DNA from: Ficedula albicollis
Taxonomy: Eukaryota > Chordata > Aves > Passeriformes > Muscicapidae
NCBI RefSeq assembly: GCF_000247815.1
Contig: NC_021674.1
Location: 81,080,935-81,144,934 of the forward strand
Direction of reading: 5' to 3'
DNA length: 64,000 bases
Shown piece by piece: positions 52,426-64,000 of the stretch. Both the position numbers and the translations under genes were made by a program. Position 1 is the stretch's first letter. Each line of letters begins with the position of its first letter. The notes under the pieces are model-generated. The model did not search any database, was not told the origin of the DNA, and was given only the letters and a program-made list of their open reading frames with translations.

Positions 52426-55400
52426 TGATATCTCTAAGTCTATGCTTGGCCTTTGTCTCTCTTCCTGACTAACTTCATATCAACACCTGTTCCTCCTCCT
52501 AAGCCATCCTGCTCAACCCGCCAACCCTCCTAAGGTGAAGTTAATTGTCAGCAGGCAGTAGCACTCATTGGAAAAAGCTACCTCTATTCCCCCAGCTCCT
52601 TCTGGTGTTTCCTGACAGGAGCTTACAACTGCAGGGAAGGGATTGACCAACAGCAGTAGCAGAGAAGGAAACTCGCCCAAGGTCAATTTACTGGTCAGCA
52701 GCTCTGCAGTTATCTTGGGCCTCCTGTGCCCATAGACTTGTGAATCCAGTGGATCATGTTATGTCTGTCAGTCAACTGGCCTTCAGAACCAAGGCTTGGC
52801 TATCTCTACAGAAGGAAAAAATATATGGGTATAGTTAACATGTGTAACTCTAATGCATAACACATGTAGCCATGTATGTAGCCAGAAGGTGTTCATTGTG
52901 CTTGCTGGAGTGATGATTGCCTCAGCTTGCACCACATTTTTTTGTGCCACTGCTGCATTTCCTCCATCAATTGCTCTTTGGCCACAGAGCATGAGTGCTT
53001 CTTTCTTCCCACATATGAAACAACTGGTCTCATGCCAGCATCAAACCCACTGTGGACCTCCCTGTACCACAGGAGACTTCAGGATGTCACGCAGCCAGTC
53101 TGACATTCAGACTCGCTGAGCTCTTGCTGAGCTTTTGCACAGCGCGCTGAAATCAGCAAGAACAACAGATGTTCAGCAACTCTGGAAACCAAGCCAAGAG
53201 CATTTGCTGGGCTTGGTCTAATGGCAGAAGGATCCTATTCTGTGTATATGATTTAAAGCCTAAGCTGTAGACTCATTGCTCCTCAAATGGACATGCCATG
53301 TAGATTGAAATTGCAATCTAAGTTTCCTGACTGCTTTATTTCATAAGTATGGAGGTTGATGTGAAGCCTTCAGAGAAAATACGAAGCCTACAATACTTGA
53401 CTGAGTTGACACAGACTGCTTAGACCTACAGCAGGCAAATTTTTATGGGAGATGAGGTTTTTCTTTCATTGAAATTATATGTTCCCATAGAAATACATGA
53501 GCTGCTGCTCATTAGAGAAGCATGAGGCCACTGAGCAGCCTCTGCCTCCAGACTTGTCAAGGGCTGACATTAATGAAGGCGGGGTGCAGGACCTGGTGCC
53601 TCTCACAGACACCCCTTTCACAATACTGTGGTTCCCATCTTCAGACCTTGCACCAATCCTGCTATCTGTTGTTGACTAGCTGGTGTAAGCTACCCACAGG
53701 GTCCCAAATCCTCAAGCACTCAGTGTGAGAGCTTTTCTGCTAATCTGAAGTAGACTATGCACATATGTGAGAAACAGCTACTTGCCTTCTTGGGGTTTGA
53801 GCTTTTGAGCCAACAAAATAGCTGAGCAAGACCTCATGTTAAAACCTTGTGCATTTCAGTCCATCATGGCAATCAGCCTTCTCACAGAAGGCTTCTCTTG
53901 CACAGAGTGGTGCCGAGGAATGAAGTCCCTGGTGCCCTCTCAGCTAACAGTAACCTGGGTGTGCAAGGGCTTGTCTCCAGCAGGGGTGGGACACTGGCCA
54001 CATCCCTGCAGCCTTGACCCTTAGCTCTCAAAAGCCACCCATACTGCCTTCTCTTCTTACTAACAAAGCTTTGTCACAAAATTTCAGAGAAAGTATATGT
54101 TTCTACTCTACTTTCCTTGCCTTCTTGTTTATTTAATCAGAACATTTCCTCATCTCATCTACCAAGACTTTCATTTGTCTGTGACAGAGGTGCTTGCTTT
54201 CAACATATCAATCATTTGTACTGTGGTTGAGAAAACAGTGCTCTGAATCACTACTGTTCTTTAAATATTAAAAGTAGGGGTTGATGACAAGAATAACAAA
54301 CTCTTAAGGCTTTGTATCTCAGGGAGTCGTGAATTGGGAGCTCCATGCTTGCAGGAAATATTGGGAAAAGGAAGCTAGAGGTGACTTGCTTAGGAAAGAG
54401 ATCTCTACATTTTCTTCCGTGAGTTTGCATCATGCATTAGGCTTTCTGATTCCTTGGAGAATGAGGTGTAGTGTGCAGAGTATGGAAAGGAGACTCTGCA
54501 CATGAGAATTTTGTGATGATTACAAGGGCAGAAGCCAGAGTGCAGTGTGAGTTTCTTTCAGGTAGTCTTCTACCAGGCAGTCTAGTAAGGAAGAAATACA
54601 GGGTTAATAAACTGAGTTAAAAGAGAGGAGTAACTGAAACCAAGAGTTGGAGGAACAAAGCAGATTCACATTCAGCATGCCCACATTGTCTCTATCAGAT
54701 GTGCAAGTGATAAAATGATCAGGATAACAGAATAGCCTCAGATATGGCAAGCTGTTACACAAGTCAATTCTGTGTGTCACATTATTGAGTATTTATAAAA
54801 ATTACTGTGAAATAACGGTAAAAATCAGCGGTTAAAAAATGATCTGTCAATTGCTTCTACAATTGTTTTCACTATATCCCATGAAACAAAGAACATTTGG
54901 AGTCCAGGCCTCTGCATTTTGTCCCAGGCTTGTGATATGTTTTTGCAAATTTGTCAAGATGAAAGAAAATGGCAGTTGGTCCCACAGCCAGCATCTTCCA
55001 GCACACTCTACAAGGACAGTGGAGTGAACTGCCTCTTCTCAGAAGAGTGTTGCTTTCTCTGGTGTGGACCTAACGACATCCTCCTGTCCTCAGTTATGAA
55101 AGACAAGTCCTGGGTTTTTTCAGCTAGGAGCTAGGCCCACAGACATGCTATGAAACAGCAGAGCAAATGGTTGCATCCAGAATGGAGGCTAAAGTTCTAT
55201 TTCTCTACTGAAGCCAGGCAGACCTAAGGACCTCACTTGGTATCATCAGCATTTATGACAGATCTAGAATTCACACACAAGGGTATCTGAGATTAGTGTG
55301 TTTTTTATCCACACTTTGGGTAGAAGGTATCAGTGGTTACAATGAGGTAATGACTGGCCAGTGCTGATTTTCCAGTGACCTGTAAGGACGCTTGCTCTTG

Positions 55401-55978
55401 ATCTCAATTCAGCACTCCTGCTGCTATGTTTTCTTACCCTTTTCTGACTTACAGTCTTGGACTGGCTCCCACACATCCACACTTAATTCTCTCAGGCTAC
55501 ATGTAGAAAATGCTGCACCCTTTCTGCAAGAGCCCTTTTTCCTAAATTGCATTCTAGTCTTCAATATGTTTTATTCCCTTTTTTGTTCACTTTCTTTCTG
55601 CCCTCCATGATTTAGCTTTCCCTACAGAACACACACGTCTCAACAGACACATTCAGCCTTCATTTCCACCTTGGGCTTTCTGCACTTGCTATGCTTTGTC
55701 TTTGTCTGGGGGGCTCCTCTCTCCTTCACCATGCCTGTTCAGGGCCCCAAAAGGCAACCTCTGACCAGTGCCAGTTCCTCCATACCAGCTCTTTCACTGT
55801 CTCACAACCCATCCCTCCTACTTTCCAGAAGAAAGGATAAAAATGTTACAAATCATATTCTTGACTTGGGGTTTTTCTCCTCTTTGGTCTTGGCACCTTC
55901 CAGTCTCCTTTCATCTTATCCATACCTCCTCCATATGCCATTTCAGAAGTCAAACAAAACATGCATTGTACAATAATA
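52426..55978. other. Unique DNA, no gene recognised
   Basis: Open frames are short, overlap and match no family I know. There is no transposon I can name until the CR1 tail at 55979. Confidence 0.5.
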
Positions 55979-56085
55979 GAATCATAGAATAGTTAGTTAG
56001 AAGAGACCTTAAAATAATCTAGTGCCAACCACTGTGTAATTGGCAGGGACACCTTCCACTAGACCACATTGCTCAAGTGCACCTT
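55979..56085 (-). mobile_element. CR1 LINE 3'-end fragment
   Basis: Starting with 'atcatagaatagttag', then 'agagaccttaaaataatcta', 'agggacaccttccactagac' and 'cacattgctcaa', this is the reverse complement of the CR1 tail. About 105 bp survive before the similarity is lost. It is strongly 5' truncated and non-coding. Confidence 0.9.
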
Positions 56086-57027
56086 TTCCTTGCTTCCTGC
56101 TTTTGACAGCTCCCTTGCTCTCAGAAGTTAAATTGCCACCACTCTCTCTTAATGTCTGAATATAATTGTTCTTGGCTCCCCTCTTGGCTTCAAAAGTTTC
56201 GGGTCTGCTTCTGCCCTTTGCCTATGAAATTAACCTCACCACTTAAGATACAATTGAGATGAACAAAGACCTGGGCAACTGTGATCAAGTGAGAAAACTG
56301 ATAATTTAAGGAAAACAATGCTACAGACTTTTAGGAATCCTTGAGGAAAAAAAAGTTTCTTTGCTTTTTACATAGCTCTTCCTCTCAAAGACTGCTGCAA
56401 AAGACAGCTGCAAAGACAGTGGGGAGTTTTTTTATTGTTTTCCTGGCTCAAATAATAGATTTATACAGCAACCTGAAAAAAGTTCATCTTGGCTCTAGAT
56501 ACATTCAGTTGTCACCTGCTGTTATCTCCAGAGATAAACCAGTAACACAAGCACAACTCTGAACACAGGTGGAGTCTGAACATAAATCAGACTATGCCCA
56601 TCAGTCCCAAAATCAGTTCTCCCCCATCTTGGGGTCCCACTGGCATCACCAGCATAGGCAATGCATGGGTATAAACAAAACCAGGATTGGAGCCAGCCTG
56701 GATATTTCAATACCTGTTCATATTGCCTTGTCCAAGCTCATTGTCCTTCATAATTGCCATCACATGTTGCTACGTGCAATGTGACTGAAAGATAGCTTTA
56801 TATCCATTCTGCCATTTGCTTACGCTGCATCACACTAGGTACAGCAGAAGTCCCTCACAGCTGCACAAAAGTGGGAATCAAAGTGTCCAAAAACAAGCAC
56901 AATCAGTAGCTTGGAACAATTTTCATGAGAAATTATACTTCAGTTGTGTGTTTTGTGAGGGAAAGTAGTTAAAATCAGCTCTCTACTTCTACTTATATAA
57001 GCCATAGAATTTTCCCTGCTGTAACTG
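56086..57027. other. Unique DNA, no gene recognised
   Basis: I see no exon, RNA gene or transposon between the CR1 tail and the LTR. Small overlapping frames at 56341-56784 show no recognisable domain. Confidence 0.5.
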
Positions 57028-57441
57028 TGTCTCTTTGTGGGAGCCTAGGGTGTTCCCCTGGCCTCCTTGGGGGTCTCAAAACCCCCCTGGCAAGGGTCTC
57101 AAAAACCCCTGAATGAGACTCAGGTGTCTCAGGGGCTGGATTTAGCTCCTTGGAGAGATTTACCAACATTGAGAGAAGAAATATAAGCTGCAAAAATAAA
57201 TAGAGTGTAAATTAGACTGTTAGAATGTAGAATTAGCAGATTTCTAGAATGTTTGTGATAAGGGACACGTGGCCAAGATGGAGAATTTGGGGTGTGGATA
57301 CCTCTTTTTCCTTCTTCTCTGTGTCATCCATGCTGGGTGACACGCTGGCACTCTTAGATTGGATGAGCACAGAGCTGGACCATGTAACAAGATTGTATTG
57401 TATTGGGGGTCATTTGTAAATACCTAGTACATAATTTAGAC

Positions 57442-57449
57442 TATAAAAG
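57442..57449 (+). promoter_or_regulatory. LTR TATA box
   Basis: TATAAAAG lies about 100 bp upstream of the LTR polyadenylation signal, the expected spacing for a short R region. It is probably the LTR core promoter. Present activity is unknown. Confidence 0.6.
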
Positions 57450-57540
57450 ATAAGTCCTGCCTTTTTCAGGCAGATTCTGCCCTGGATGTCTGGCGAGCAG
57501 ACTGCTGTTCGCTGGACAAAACATTCCTGAGATAAGAAAC

Positions 57541-57546
57541 AATAAA
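57541..57546 (+). terminator. LTR polyadenylation signal
   Basis: AATAAA in 'aagaaacaataaacaacc', placed downstream of the TATA box inside the LTR, as expected near the end of R. Confidence 0.6.
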
Positions 57547-58888
57547 CAACCATGGAAACCTCTAAGAATGGTCTCCTGCAGTGTCTCATTGGTGGGCATC
57601 GGAAAGAGCTGGGTTCAGACCACCTGCATGTCCTCCTGAGGTGATCTCAGGTGTGATGAGACACCTCAGGCTGTGACATCTCTTCTTTTAACTGTTGTTT
57701 AGTAAAAGCAAAAGTGTATTATAACAGATTCTAAAGTAATATTTCTTACCCCCCCCCACACCCCCCAAATTTAGCAATAATACTATCTTAACTACCTTTT
57801 TCTGTCTTAAGGCAGAAAAAAATGCATTATTTAATTCCTAAAAAGCTTATAATGGTATTCAAACTATGTACATAATTTGTCTCAGATTGTTTCTCACTTT
57901 AATGACAACACTATTTTTTTTCGCGTTTGTTAATTTTAGAATCCTCTAATTTCGATTGCCATGAGGAAACTTTCACAATTCTTATGCTCGATGGAAATTG
58001 ATGTTACTTCACGAGGGACTTTTCTACTTGGAAGTTAAAATGAAATAATTCTGAATGAATAGCAGGATGAAGCTATAAGATGAAGAACACTGGTGCAAAG
58101 TTCACAGTATCACTATAAATCAGGATTTTTCAATTTCTAAGTCATGTGATCACCATGGTTCCTTGCTTCCTCGACAAGTTAAGAATATCCACCAAGCAAC
58201 AAATCTTCCCATAGATAGAGGAAAATGTATCCAGGCTCAGTAAATATATATCCAGATAAAAGACTGCAGTAATATCAAGAAGATCCTGAACATAGACAAA
58301 AATTAAGAGTATCCTACATTTTTCTCATCATTTTACCCAACACCACCCAGACAAATCAAAAATCTGAAATCAAAGGACTTGGACTTCACATGACTTGGAA
58401 GAGAGTAGCTCATTCAGCAGGCAGACTGGGGACTTTGGTAGCCATTGAAATATTGAAATGCCTACTACCCTGAGCATGGCCAATTACTGCTGCAGTGCTC
58501 CATTAGACAGAGATTGCTTAAATAATTCTGGAGGACTAGACGAACATGTCTGTGCAGATCTCCATCTGCATCTCCTGGTCAGCCCCTTGTAGATATCAAT
58601 AGAACTGTGTTTTCTTCCTGCATCAAAACATCAAAGGAGGGTAAACACAGGGAATCCATTAGAAACCTCAATCCATGGTCCAACCTGCTAAGTATTTATT
58701 GAATTTGGAAAAATGTGAGACAAATTTAGACTGAACTTGGGCTGATTTATTGTGTTTGGCAAAACGTTGTTTTGTAGATTATGACTCTCAAACCAGACAA
58801 AGCTAAGTGGTTTAATTTGAATGAAACTAAAGCTTAAATCAAAGCTGGAGAGACATTACTGGAACAAAAGTTGTTGGATTTTGCTCAT

Positions 58889-58939
58889 TTTTTCCCCTTT
58901 TTTTTTCTTTTTTTCTTTTTTTTTCTCCTCTTTTTTTAT
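58889..58939. repeat. T-rich low-complexity tract
   Basis: T runs of 5 to 10 are broken by single C or CC. This is a simple repeat with no element body beside it. Confidence 0.9.
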
Positions 58940-59727
58940 CTCGATCCAAACTCTACAAAATATTTTATCTGTGCCTTTTGTCTACCTGCACATATGAAAA
59001 TGGAAAAACATGCTGATTTTTAATACAAGATTTTTCATGATCAGTATTTACTTATTTTCACCAGAATGTAAGAAGTCCTACAATTTTGTCAAGGTTGATT
59101 TCTTCACAGCAAACAGATTCTTCCAAAACACAGAACTGCTTATGCCTAAAATATGCAGTCTTTCAACCAAAAAGACAGAGGGAAACTCTTATTGAAGAGG
59201 TTAAACCAAATTACCATTCCAAATGTTAAATTACAGGGAATAGGCACGTGAAAGCAACAATAAAACAGCAACAGAAAGGTTTTAATAACAGTGTAATTCT
59301 GCTATTCTGGAGCTGACATGCATTGCAAAATTTATAGCACTTCCTTTTTTCATCATCATCATTGTTATTATTTGGAATCATCAAGTGGAATGTTGTTTTC
59401 CAAGCAGAGGGTTCATAGAATGTATGTTGCAAGCAGATTTATTTTCATTTCATTAATATTTTTGCACAGACTGAATTTTCTCCTAGCAAAAAAATAAATT
59501 GAAATTTAAATATATTCATATCTTGAAGCTAATGGAGATACATAGCCAACTATTCAGAAAAACAGACATGAAACAGCTAAATATGAAGAACTTGGGCAGG
59601 TAGCACTACATGTTTTTCCTCATATGTTTGCACAAAAAAATTTCCTTTCAGGTTTGAATCATAAAATTCACCAAAAAAATCATAATTTTGCTTTGAATTG
59701 CAGATGCTTTCCCTGACAAAAGACTAC

Positions 59728-59767
59728 ATTTAATTTAATTTGATTTAACTTAATTTAATTTAATTTA
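59728..59767. repeat. (TTAAT)n pentamer microsatellite
   Basis: About eight units of a TTAAT/TTTAA motif with two interruptions. Confidence 0.85.
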
Positions 59768-60077
59768 TAATTCAGTCAATGCTGGAGTAAATATAGCTGT
59801 ACTTCAATTTGTCTTAAGAGACAATTAAAATATATTCAATATTTTCCTGACTGGAGGCTAAAGAATATTTTGGTATCACTAAGGCCAAGTAAAGCAGAAT
59901 ATGATGTAGCTATGAGTTCATTTTCATTACCAGATGTAGAATCAGGGCCTTTTGGGTGTCATTCAAAAAAATCCAGTGATTATATTTGGATTTAAAATTA
60001 ACAGGGTTTTTACATAGATAATGAGACTATGTAGAAATGCAATGCATTACGCTTAGGAAAGAGATGGTGAGAAAAAT

Positions 60078-60318
60078 CTCAAGCTGCATCAAAGGAAAAT
60101 TAGGTTGGATATCAGGAAAATGTTTTCCACAGAAAGAGTGATAAAGTACTGGAATTATCTGACTGGGGAGGTGGTGGAGTCACCATCCCTGGACGTGTTT
60201 AAAAAAAGATTGGATGTGGGAGTCAGTGCCATGATTTAGTTCAAGTGTGAGGGCATGGGTTAGACTCAATGATTCTTGAGGGTCTCTTCCAACCTGGTCA
60301 TTCTGTGAATTCTGTGAA
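60078..60318 (+). mobile_element. CR1 LINE 3'-end fragment with intact terminal repeat
   Basis: The order 'aaattaggttggatatcagg', 'ggggaggtggtggagtcacc', 'atccctggacgtgttt', 'gccatgatttagttcaa', 'gactcaatgattcttgagg' and 'gtctcttccaacctgg' is the CR1 3' end on the plus strand. It finishes with two copies of 'attctgtga' (60299-60318). About 240 bp remain. Of the CR1 pieces here this is the closest to the canonical 3' end, so probably the youngest. Confidence 0.93.
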
Positions 60319-60359
60319 AATGTACCTCAGATCTTCATCCTGCCCTTGTTTCTCCCTCT

Positions 60360-60730
60360 AATCCCATTAGCAGAGCACGCCCTTGGAGGAGCTGGATGCT
60401 TGTGCACAAGCTGGCTGTGCTGCCCAAATGTTCCTGCAAGGCTGATGGGGACACTGGCGAGGCGAGGCTGGGGCAGGGGCCACAGCAGCTGCTCTGTGCA
60501 GCAAACCCAAGGCACGGCACGGCAGGAAAAGGAGAAACCCTGCAAGGTTTCAGCACAGCAGATGCTCTGAGGCAGCTGCTGGCCAGCACCCAGCCCAGCC
60601 AGGCTCTGCCCCTGGCTCCTCGGTGCCCTGAGCGATGTCCTGCTGCTCAGGGGGGAGATGCTTCACAGCCTCGCCTCCCACACGCTGCCCGCCAATGGAG
60701 TCTTTGCAGAGTAACAGCAGGAAGGCAAAG
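60360..60730. other. GC-richer patch with overlapping open frames
   Basis: Several CpG groups occur (gcgaggcgagg, cacggcacggc, cctcgcctccc, cacgctgcccgcc). Frames are open on both strands, including an ATG frame at 60396-60803 of 135 codons with no recognisable domain. Stop-poor composition explains overlapping frames better than coding does. It begins about 40 bp beyond a CR1 3' end. Confidence 0.35.
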
Positions 60731-62033
60731 CAGGGCGATTTTATACTCCACAAGTATATCTAAAATAATACCCACTCCCACTGTGGTGGGAGAGGAAGGC
60801 TAGCTGTAATTAAGTTGCTGAAGTATAGCACTTTCATTCATTAAAAACAATTCTTTGATTTAGCGCTTAACACAAAACACCCACAGACCACAGGAAATCT
60901 CTGGGCTAATTCTCGTGCCCTTTCACCTCTCACACATTCGAGCTTTCTGCTTTCTTCCTCCTGTCCATCTGCTTTAATCATTAGCAACAGCCTTGTGCAA
61001 CACCTCTAACAAGTAAAGTCAGCTGTCATCAGAGCATATTTAAACTCTGACTGTTAGTTTCCACTAAATCAGCTCTATGCCCACAGGCCTCATTAAGCAC
61101 AGAGAAGGGCAGTAGTTGCAGGTCCCAAAAAGCTCCAGGGGCAACCAGCCTTTCCCAGGCAAAATTGTGGTCCATGCAGTCTGCAGACCAGGCTTATCCC
61201 TTCCTGAGTTTTCCAGAAGCTTTGAAGTGGAAAAGCAGCCTCTGCAGAAAACCATCACTGCATGACCAGCGTGCTGGGGATGGGTCTGAGCATGGTGGAT
61301 TGGCACTGCAGGCATTTGACTGCCCAAATACACCATTGTATGAGAGCACTGCAGCACAAGACCTGGAGAGGGCTCGATTTTGCTTGGGAAATGCATAACA
61401 TTTCATAACTTACTTGCTCTTCACAGCACAATGACTGTCGGAATAGAATGAAGGCAATGACAGGAGAAGATCTTGGTGTTCATCCAGAAGACACTCATGG
61501 GCAAAGAGGTTTGGAAAAGTCACAATGCTTGTCCTTGAAAACAGCACTGGCACTCATAATAGAGCACATAATGTGAAGATGCAGTCCTGCATTGTGAAAA
61601 CATTTACACACTTGGATTAGCTCTGCTAACAACAGACAAAATTCAGAGATGTCATGGAAACTACTGGGTTAACCCAAAAAAACCAATCAGGCAATCGGGC
61701 AAGGCATCAGGTAATCAGGCAAGCTGAAGGGATACCAGGGCACTTTAGTTTCAATTGTCTGAAAAGAACCTTTGGATTGTTTTGCCTGTAGTCCCAAGTG
61801 TACACATATTAACTGCTTTGCACATATCTTAGAGTGTTGAGTCAACCATTGGGCAGACCTGGAGAAAATATATAAATGAGAAAAAGTCAAGTAAAAATCT
61901 GAAGTATTGGTCCTGGATATTTATTTCAAGTGTACATGTAAGTACACATCTTTGGACCAGGTCCTCAAATGTTGGGAATCTAAGTAATAAAATTAAAGAA
62001 AATGCCAAGACAGACAACCCAGACAACTGCACA
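60731..62033. other. Unique DNA, no gene recognised
   Basis: A degenerate repeat of about 10 bp (aatcaggcaa-like) lies at 61683-61722. Nothing else is recognised. Confidence 0.5.
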
Positions 62034-62870
62034 CAGAATTATAAGAATAGTTTGGACTGTAAGAGACCTTTAAAGGTGACCTAGCACAACTCCCCTGCAA
62101 TAGTAGGGACATCTTCAACTAGACCACATTGCTCCAAGCCCTGTCCAATCTGATCTTGAATGTTTCTAGGGATGGGGACCCAGTGTTTTACCATCTTCAT
62201 GGTAAAAAATGTCTATTATATATAGTCTAAATCTACCCCCTTTTGTTTGAAACCTTACTTCTTGTCCTAACACTAAAGACACTATCAAAATTCTATTTTC
62301 ACAGCTCTTTAATAAGCTCTCTTTCAGAATTGAAATGCCACAATAATGTCTCCCCAAAACCTTCTCTTCTCCAGGTTGAACTACCCCAGCTCTCCCAGCC
62401 TTCCCTCATTTGAAGGGCACTCTGGCCCTCTGCTCATGGTTCTAGCCCTCCTCTGGACCTTCCCCAGCAGATCTTTACTGGGTTGAGGACCCCAGAGCTG
62501 GATGCAGCACTCCCCAGTCTCTTCCCTTGGCCTGTTAGCTACTCTCCTTGTCAGCAGCCCTGGATACACTTGGCTTTCTGGACTGCAAGCACCAATTTAT
62601 GTCCATTTCTTTTCATCTTCTAGCACCCCCAAGTACTTCTTGGCAGGGCTGGTCTCAATCCCTTCATCCTCCAGCCTGTGCTGATACCAGGAGTTGCTCC
62701 GACACAGGTGCAGCACCTTGAGCTTGGCCTTGTGAACCTCAAGAGGTTCTAACAGTGGTTGGCAGCAGGCACTGCCCACTTCTCAAGCTTATGCAAGTCC
62801 CTCTGAATTGCATCCCATGCCTCGGGCATGTCAGCTGCATCACTGACACAACACCTGCCACTCAAGAGAA
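62034..62870 (-). mobile_element. CR1 LINE fragment with decayed ORF2 C-terminus
   Basis: This is the longest transposon in the window, about 840 bp and 5' truncated. On the minus strand broken frames match the end of CR1 ORF2, the reverse transcriptase protein. They show 'KAKLKVLHL' and 'GIETSPAKKYLGVLEDEK' near 62720-62600, 'CCIQLWGPQ' near 62500, and 'GRFRLYIIDIFYHE' near 62250-62190. The fragments fall in different frames and stops intervene, so the copy is dead. The 3' tail with 'agaattataagaatag' at 62034 is eroded. Confidence 0.92.
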
Positions 62871-64000
62871 TATACAGGTTGTGTGTCTTCACAAGCACAT
62901 TTTGGGTAAACAACAGCAGAAAAGTGGCATTACAGAGCAACAGACAGCATCGTACGTGGCATGGCAAAGAGAAATAAGAAATTCTCTTTGAACCTACTCT
63001 TTGCCCTGTGCCACCTGTGAAATTTTCACATGGTTGAAATGTCTGTAGAGAAGTAGTTTTTAACTCTGCATGTGGTTAAGCTACAGAGTCCAAAAAGAAA
63101 CAAATGGATTTATGGGAAGTAGGTCTATCTCAGGTTATTGACCACAGTAGATGATGGTGTTGGGCAGTCACGTCACTAAGGCACTGATAACTAAAGGATA
63201 ACTAAAGAAAAAGGAGTGAAGCTCTACACATCTTTTGTTGGTATTTTGTCCCTTCATGCCTGCTGCCAACCACTGCTAGAAACAAGATACTGTGTCTGAG
63301 TGATCAGCTTTTTGCAGTGCCAATACCATGTTCATGTTCTTCTGAGAACTTAACAACTCATAGGACATCTTGCCAGGTATTGAATTCAAACATTAAAGTT
63401 ATAGACTGAAACAGTACAAAGCAAAGAAATTAATAAGCAGTGAAAACTTATGTTCTCATCACAGGATTGCCAAATTATCACCTGATATCTTGAATAGTGT
63501 TTTTAATCTCCAGCACACTTTACTTATTAGCTGGTGGAAGGGCAGCAAGTCTATGGAGGAAATTACCCTGAGCTTCAGAAAATAAGAATATGCTTCCCTT
63601 AGGGCAGCAACAGATTCGGGTTACCCTGACTATGCACTCTATAAATGGATATATTGAATGAAATAAGTTTGAATGTTTCAATAAAATTGAATCACCAGCA
63701 TTAATAAAAGCGTAATTAAAGTTATATCAGCACCTCTGTTCTGAAATTGCATCTTACTGGGTCAGTTTCAAAGGTGTATTTTGGACAGAAGTTTTATTAA
63801 GTTAAAAAATCTGTGCCGAGGATGTCATAGAGGTGCTCCAGAAGGTGCAGCTGCATTCAAAGCCCTGGACTTCAGGCACCAGGCTGCTTCCCTCCACCTC
63901 CCTCTGGAAAACCTGGATCTCTCAGTGGTTAGAGAGTGAGGGAATTCCTTGGACCAGCCTCCCAATGAAGGCACTCTTCCATATATCTGCTGAAACGAAT
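62871..64000. other. Unique DNA, no gene recognised
   Basis: No exon, RNA gene or transposon is recognisable to the end of the window. Confidence 0.5.

Larger units (their letters stand above)
57028..57678 (+). mobile_element. Solo LTR of an avian endogenous retrovirus
   Basis: The 651-bp block starts TGTCTC and ends GTGACA, near-perfect inverted termini of the TG...CA type. It carries a TATAAAAG box at 57442-57449 and an AATAAA at 57541-57546, in the order U3, R, U5 on the plus strand. No primer-binding site or polypurine tract adjoins either edge, and no gag, pol or env frame or second LTR lies in the window. It is therefore a solo LTR left by recombination between two LTRs. The exact family and boundaries are uncertain. 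Confidence 0.75.
57679..60077. other. Unique AT-rich DNA with simple repeats
   Basis: A C9 run and a C6 run lie at 57749-57766. T-rich low-complexity sequence lies at 58889-58939 and a TTAAT-type pentamer repeat at 59728-59767. A block around 57890-58060 keeps several CpGs in AT-rich sequence. No gene is recognised. Confidence 0.5.

Overview
This window reads as gene-poor vertebrate nuclear DNA, most likely from a bird and possibly a songbird. The bird call rests on CR1 LINE 3' ends carrying the diagnostic ATTCTRTG-type terminal repeat (around 5463, 55979 and 60299-60318), on low overall repeat density, and on one avian-style retroviral LTR. Turtles and crocodilians also carry CR1, so the assignment is an inference. 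Nothing looks bacterial: there are no ribosome binding sites, operons or compact coding layout. I found no protein-coding gene, exon, tRNA or rRNA that I recognise. The open frames present are short, overlap on both strands, and many begin at GTG or TTG with no usable ATG.

Layout. 1-5,800: unique DNA with three small two-copy tandem duplications (75, 50 and 68 bp), an A-rich purine tract and a short CR1 tail. 5,800-16,700: mostly unique, with a 52-bp duplication, a minus-strand CR1 fragment (about 12,472-12,665), a MIR-like fossil (about 15,850) and an almost perfect 170-bp tandem duplication (16,321-16,660). 16,700-26,700: unique sequence with two blocks that resemble conserved non-coding elements (18.2-19.2 kb), a 71-bp duplication and a compact CpG-rich patch (about 21,585-21,875). 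26,757-27,227: an unbroken run of 471 G, followed by AAAGGGG and 37 A. 27,300-52,200: mostly AT-rich unique DNA with T-rich simple repeats, a candidate spliced exon near 30,937, a nested 40-bp duplication (36.3 kb), a CR1 tail (38.36-38.59 kb) and a long polypyrimidine tract (39.2 kb). 52,200-64,000: an ancient CR1/L3-type fossil, a CR1 tail, a solo LTR (57,028-57,678), a plus-strand CR1 tail (60.08-60.32 kb), a GC-richer patch and the longest CR1 copy (about 62,034-62,870, minus strand), which still shows a decayed reverse-transcriptase ORF end.

The sequence gives no set of genes that work together. It is best read as a gene desert or the inside of a very large intron. The observations most worth following are the 471-bp G homopolymer (probably an assembly or consensus artefact, but it needs raw reads), the repeated occurrence of recent two-copy tandem duplications, the isolated CpG-rich patch with an ATG frame in a strong Kozak context, and the candidate regulatory blocks. 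I did not find a convincing undescribed molecular system.
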